From: Paenibacillus ferrarius
GTDB lineage: Bacteria > Bacillota > Bacilli > Paenibacillales > NBRC-103111
Reading direction: 5' to 3'
DNA: 34,958 nt
NCBI RefSeq assembly: GCF_002027705.1
Contig: NZ_MBTG01000050.1
Coordinates: 1 to 34,958 of the forward strand
Part shown: positions 33,089-34,958 of the stretch, piece after piece
Position numbering within the stretch: position 1 is the first letter of the stretch
How the letters are laid out: each line of letters begins with the position of its first letter
Notes under the pieces: model-generated
Databases searched by the model: none
What the model saw: the letters and a program-made list of their open reading frames with translations, nothing else
What the model was told of the DNA's origin: nothing
Program-made: the position numbers and the translations under genes

Positions 33089-34681
33089 ATGTCTACCTTC
33101 GCTCAACTCTCCTATGGAGAGAAGAGATTCGAAACCCAAACACGCCTAGCGCGGCGAGCGATTGAAAACAAAAATTTTTCACGATTACACCAACTTCTTC
33201 GATGGAACGTACTTATCGATCTTTCCATCATCAAAGTATTACGCAACTCAGGCTCCAAAACTCCCGGGATGGATGGCAAAACGAGAAAAGACTATGTAAC
33301 CGATAGACAAAAAATGGAATTGAGAGAAAAGGTTAAAGGTATTCTACGGCACTACACTTCATCGCCTGTTCGACGAATTTATATTCCTAAACCTCATAAA
33401 CCTCATGAAAAGAGGCCTTTAGGAATACCCAATATCGCCGATCGAGCAGCCCAAGATGTAGTCCGAAGCATTCTTGAACCGATTTACGAAAGTAAGCAAC
33501 ATCCACACAGCTATGGATTCCGTCTCTTCCGTTGCGCACATCATGCAATTGAAAGAATTAGATGGCTTATTGGACAGCAAAAATATGAATGGATTGTGGA
33601 AATGGACATTAAAGGTTTTTTTGATGCCGTGAATCATGATGTCTTAATCAACATTTTATCCAAACATATCCATGACAAGAAGCTGCTGAAAGTCATCCGA
33701 CATATGCTAGAAGCCGGACTCGTATACGATGGAGAATTTCATGAAACCTCCTTGGGCGTCCCCCAAGGAGGTATTGTTAGTCCATTGCTTGGAAATATTT
33801 ATTTGACCGAATTGGACAACTTTATCTCGGGTTTATATGAGTGCCATAACCAATGGAGACGAAGCAAAGCCCCAATCCCTTGCTTTATTATCCGTTACGC
33901 GGATGATGCAGTTATTCTGTGCAAGTCTAAGGAAGATGCAGAGACACTTAAAGAAATGATCACACTTTTCTTGCGTGAATCGCTACAACTTGAGCTTTCT
34001 GCTGAAAAAACTTTGATTTCACAGGTGGATAAAGGATTCGATTTCTTAGGGTTCAACATCCGACGTTGGAGACGGCAGAACATGCGAAAGGTTCTTGTAA
34101 AACCAAGTCGTAAAGCCATTCAGAAGTTCAAACAAACCTTGTCGCGCGACTCCAAAATGTTACTGTCTCTCCCCGGTATTGAGGTAATTAAGGGCTTAAA
34201 CGCCAAGATACGAGGATTTGCAGAATACTTTCGCAGAGGGAATTCGAAAGAAGTATTCCGATATGTCGATCATTATTTATGGTGGCTTGTTCTTCATCGA
34301 CTTACACAAAGAACGGGAAAATCCCGGTCTTACGTGGCGAAAACACATTTATTCCGATACAATATGGACACCAATCACCCTCAGTACCGGAAATATATTT
34401 CGCGCAATTTTGGATTTAAGGATGAAAACAACGATGGAGTTCACATGCTAGATCGACTTCAGTACTATAAGATCGAATATCCCAATAAATGCTCCCAGAA
34501 ACATCCGTATGTGAAAGAAGATCGTGAACAATTGGTTAGCAACAGAAAGTTGAATGAACTTATTAGAATGCACCAGAAGCGATTCCTACATCGACTTTTT
34601 GGACGCGATAATTGGTTCTCATTCCGAACTGATGTCGTAAAGCGGCAAAGGGCTGTTGTGCAGGGTGTACGCAGAAACTAA
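33089..34681 (+). CDS. ltrA: Group II intron reverse transcriptase / maturase
   Basis: The product is 530 residues from ATG 33089, with AAGGGG at 33075-33080 (a GTG at 33080 is also in frame). Reverse transcriptase blocks are clear: RRIYIPKPHKPHEKRPLGIP, EMDIKGFFDAVNHDVL, SLGVPQGGIVSPLLGNIYL and the catalytic YADD near residue 269. The thumb/maturase domain X follows (GIEVIKGLNAKIRGFAEYFR). I see no HNH endonuclease motif at the C-terminus, so the intron probably retrohomes without second-strand cleavage by its own enzyme. The gene lies in ribozyme domain IV. Confidence 0.95.
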   Translation: MSTFAQLSYGEKRFETQTRLARRAIENKNFSRLHQLLRWNVLIDLSIIKVLRNSGSKTPGMDGKTRKDYVTDRQKMELREKVKGILRHYTSSPVRRIYIPKPHKPHEKRPLGIPNIADRAAQDVVRSILEPIYESKQHPHSYGFRLFRCAHHAIERIRWLIGQQKYEWIVEMDIKGFFDAVNHDVLINILSKHIHDKKLLKVIRHMLEAGLVYDGEFHETSLGVPQGGIVSPLLGNIYLTELDNFISGLYECHNQWRRSKAPIPCFIIRYADDAVILCKSKEDAETLKEMITLFLRESLQLELSAEKTLISQVDKGFDFLGFNIRRWRRQNMRKVLVKPSRKAIQKFKQTLSRDSKMLLSLPGIEVIKGLNAKIRGFAEYFRRGNSKEVFRYVDHYLWWLVLHRLTQRTGKSRSYVAKTHLFRYNMDTNHPQYRKYISRNFGFKDENNDGVHMLDRLQYYKIEYPNKCSQKHPYVKEDREQLVSNRKLNELIRMHQKRFLHRLFGRDNWFSFRTDVVKRQRAVVQGVRRN

Positions 34682-34849
34682 TAAAAGGTTATACCCATGT
34701 TTACTTTCAAGATTCAAGCTCTCATCTCGAACATCCCGAAGAAGAATGGAACGAATATCTGATTGCGCTTTGTATTAGCTGCTATAAAAAGAACCAACTA
34801 AAAGAACGGCTTCAAAAGCAAATCGCGCTGTAATACCACTTTAGATGGA

Positions 34850-34883
34850 GAGCCGGATGCGCCGAAAGGTGCAAGTCCGGTTC
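34850..34883 (+). ncRNA. Group II intron domain V
   Basis: This 34-base hairpin starts GAGCCGGATGCGCC, has a GAAA loop and ends GTGCAAGTCCGGTTC, matching the canonical domain V with its AGC catalytic triad. Domain VI (about 34884-34948), with the branch-point helix around GTCGGCCATATGGCCGAT, follows to the 3' splice site. Confidence 0.92.
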
Positions 34884-34958
34884 GGAGAAGGGCGTTACCG
34901 TCAAACTGTCGGCCATATGGCCGATGGGTCGGGTGGCGCCTATTCTACCCTACATCAA

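Larger units (their letters stand above)
32508..34948 (+). mobile_element. Group II intron, full length (2441 bp)
   Basis: The intron starts with the conserved GTGCGCC at 32508 and ends TTCTAC at 34948, a normal AY 3' end. It carries about 580 bases of 5' ribozyme domains, an intron-encoded protein (33089-34681), and at the 3' end domain V (34850-34883) and domain VI. The flanking exons join in frame to restore an IS6-family transposase, which fixes the borders. Orientation is the same as the host gene, as needed for splicing. The ribozyme and protein both look intact, so it is probably active or recently so. Confidence 0.9.
32194..34958 (+). mobile_element. IS6-family insertion sequence interrupted by a group II intron
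   Basis: The left end GGTTGTGGTGCAAAGCT is at 32194-32210. The sequence from there to the transposase start is almost identical to the corresponding part of the inverted copy at 1303-1358. The transposase gene begins at 32249 and is split at 32507/34949 by a group II intron. The element continues past the window end, so its right end cannot be seen. Confidence 0.85.

Noticed and set aside
1..34958. CRISPR arrays, tRNA and rRNA genes
   Set aside because: No regularly spaced direct repeats and no tRNA or rRNA signatures were seen on reading both strands.

Overview
This window looks like DNA from a low-GC Gram-positive bacterium of the order Bacillales, most likely Paenibacillaceae. That is an inference from the A+T-rich genes, strong AGGAGG-type ribosome binding sites, IS6- and IS256-type transposases and NRPS-style enzymes. 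The centre (about 2.44-28.76 kb) is one long + strand run of 20 closely spaced, often overlapping genes that reads as a single biosynthetic operon. Both flanks are graveyards of mobile elements and broken genes.

Left flank (1-2.44 kb): the 3' end of an IS6-family element, a 180-bp frameshifted scrap of a MacB-type ABC ATPase, and a second, inverted and decayed IS6-family element. About 1.1 kb without a convincing gene follows, ending in a candidate promoter with a palindrome at the expected transcription start.

Biosynthetic core: beta-propeller-like protein, RidA/chorismatase-like enzyme, NHL-type beta-propeller, PEP-synthase-like phosphotransferase, glutamine-dependent asparagine synthetase homologue, histidine phosphatase, acyl carrier protein, two BtrH-like proteins, an FkbH-like glyceryl transferase, a third BtrH-like protein, an NRPS protein (half condensation domain - cysteine-type adenylation domain - carrier protein), a diaminobutyrate-type aminotransferase, a free carrier protein, an acyl-CoA dehydrogenase, a free adenylation domain, two ABC exporter half-transporters, a zinc-ribbon methyltransferase and a nucleotidyltransferase-fold protein. 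No intact condensation domain and no thioesterase is visible. The BtrH-like proteins are the best candidates for moving carrier-bound acyl groups. My reading is that separate building blocks (a cysteinyl unit, a second probably cationic and oxidised aminoacyl unit, a glycerate-derived C3 unit and perhaps a chorismate-derived acid) are loaded on separate carrier proteins, joined by the BtrH-like enzymes, and the product is exported by the ABC pair. The product is unknown to me.

Right flank (28.8-35 kb): an IS256-type transposase remnant, a terminator, a 41-codon gene with its own promoter, a small hypothetical gene, an AraC-type regulator broken by an in-frame stop, a 48-codon acidic peptide gene on the - strand with its own ribosome binding site and terminator, an arginase remnant, and an IS6-family element interrupted by a full-length group II intron. 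The intron boundaries rejoin the transposase reading frame exactly, and the window ends 10 bases into the 3' exon.

No tRNA, rRNA or CRISPR array was seen.
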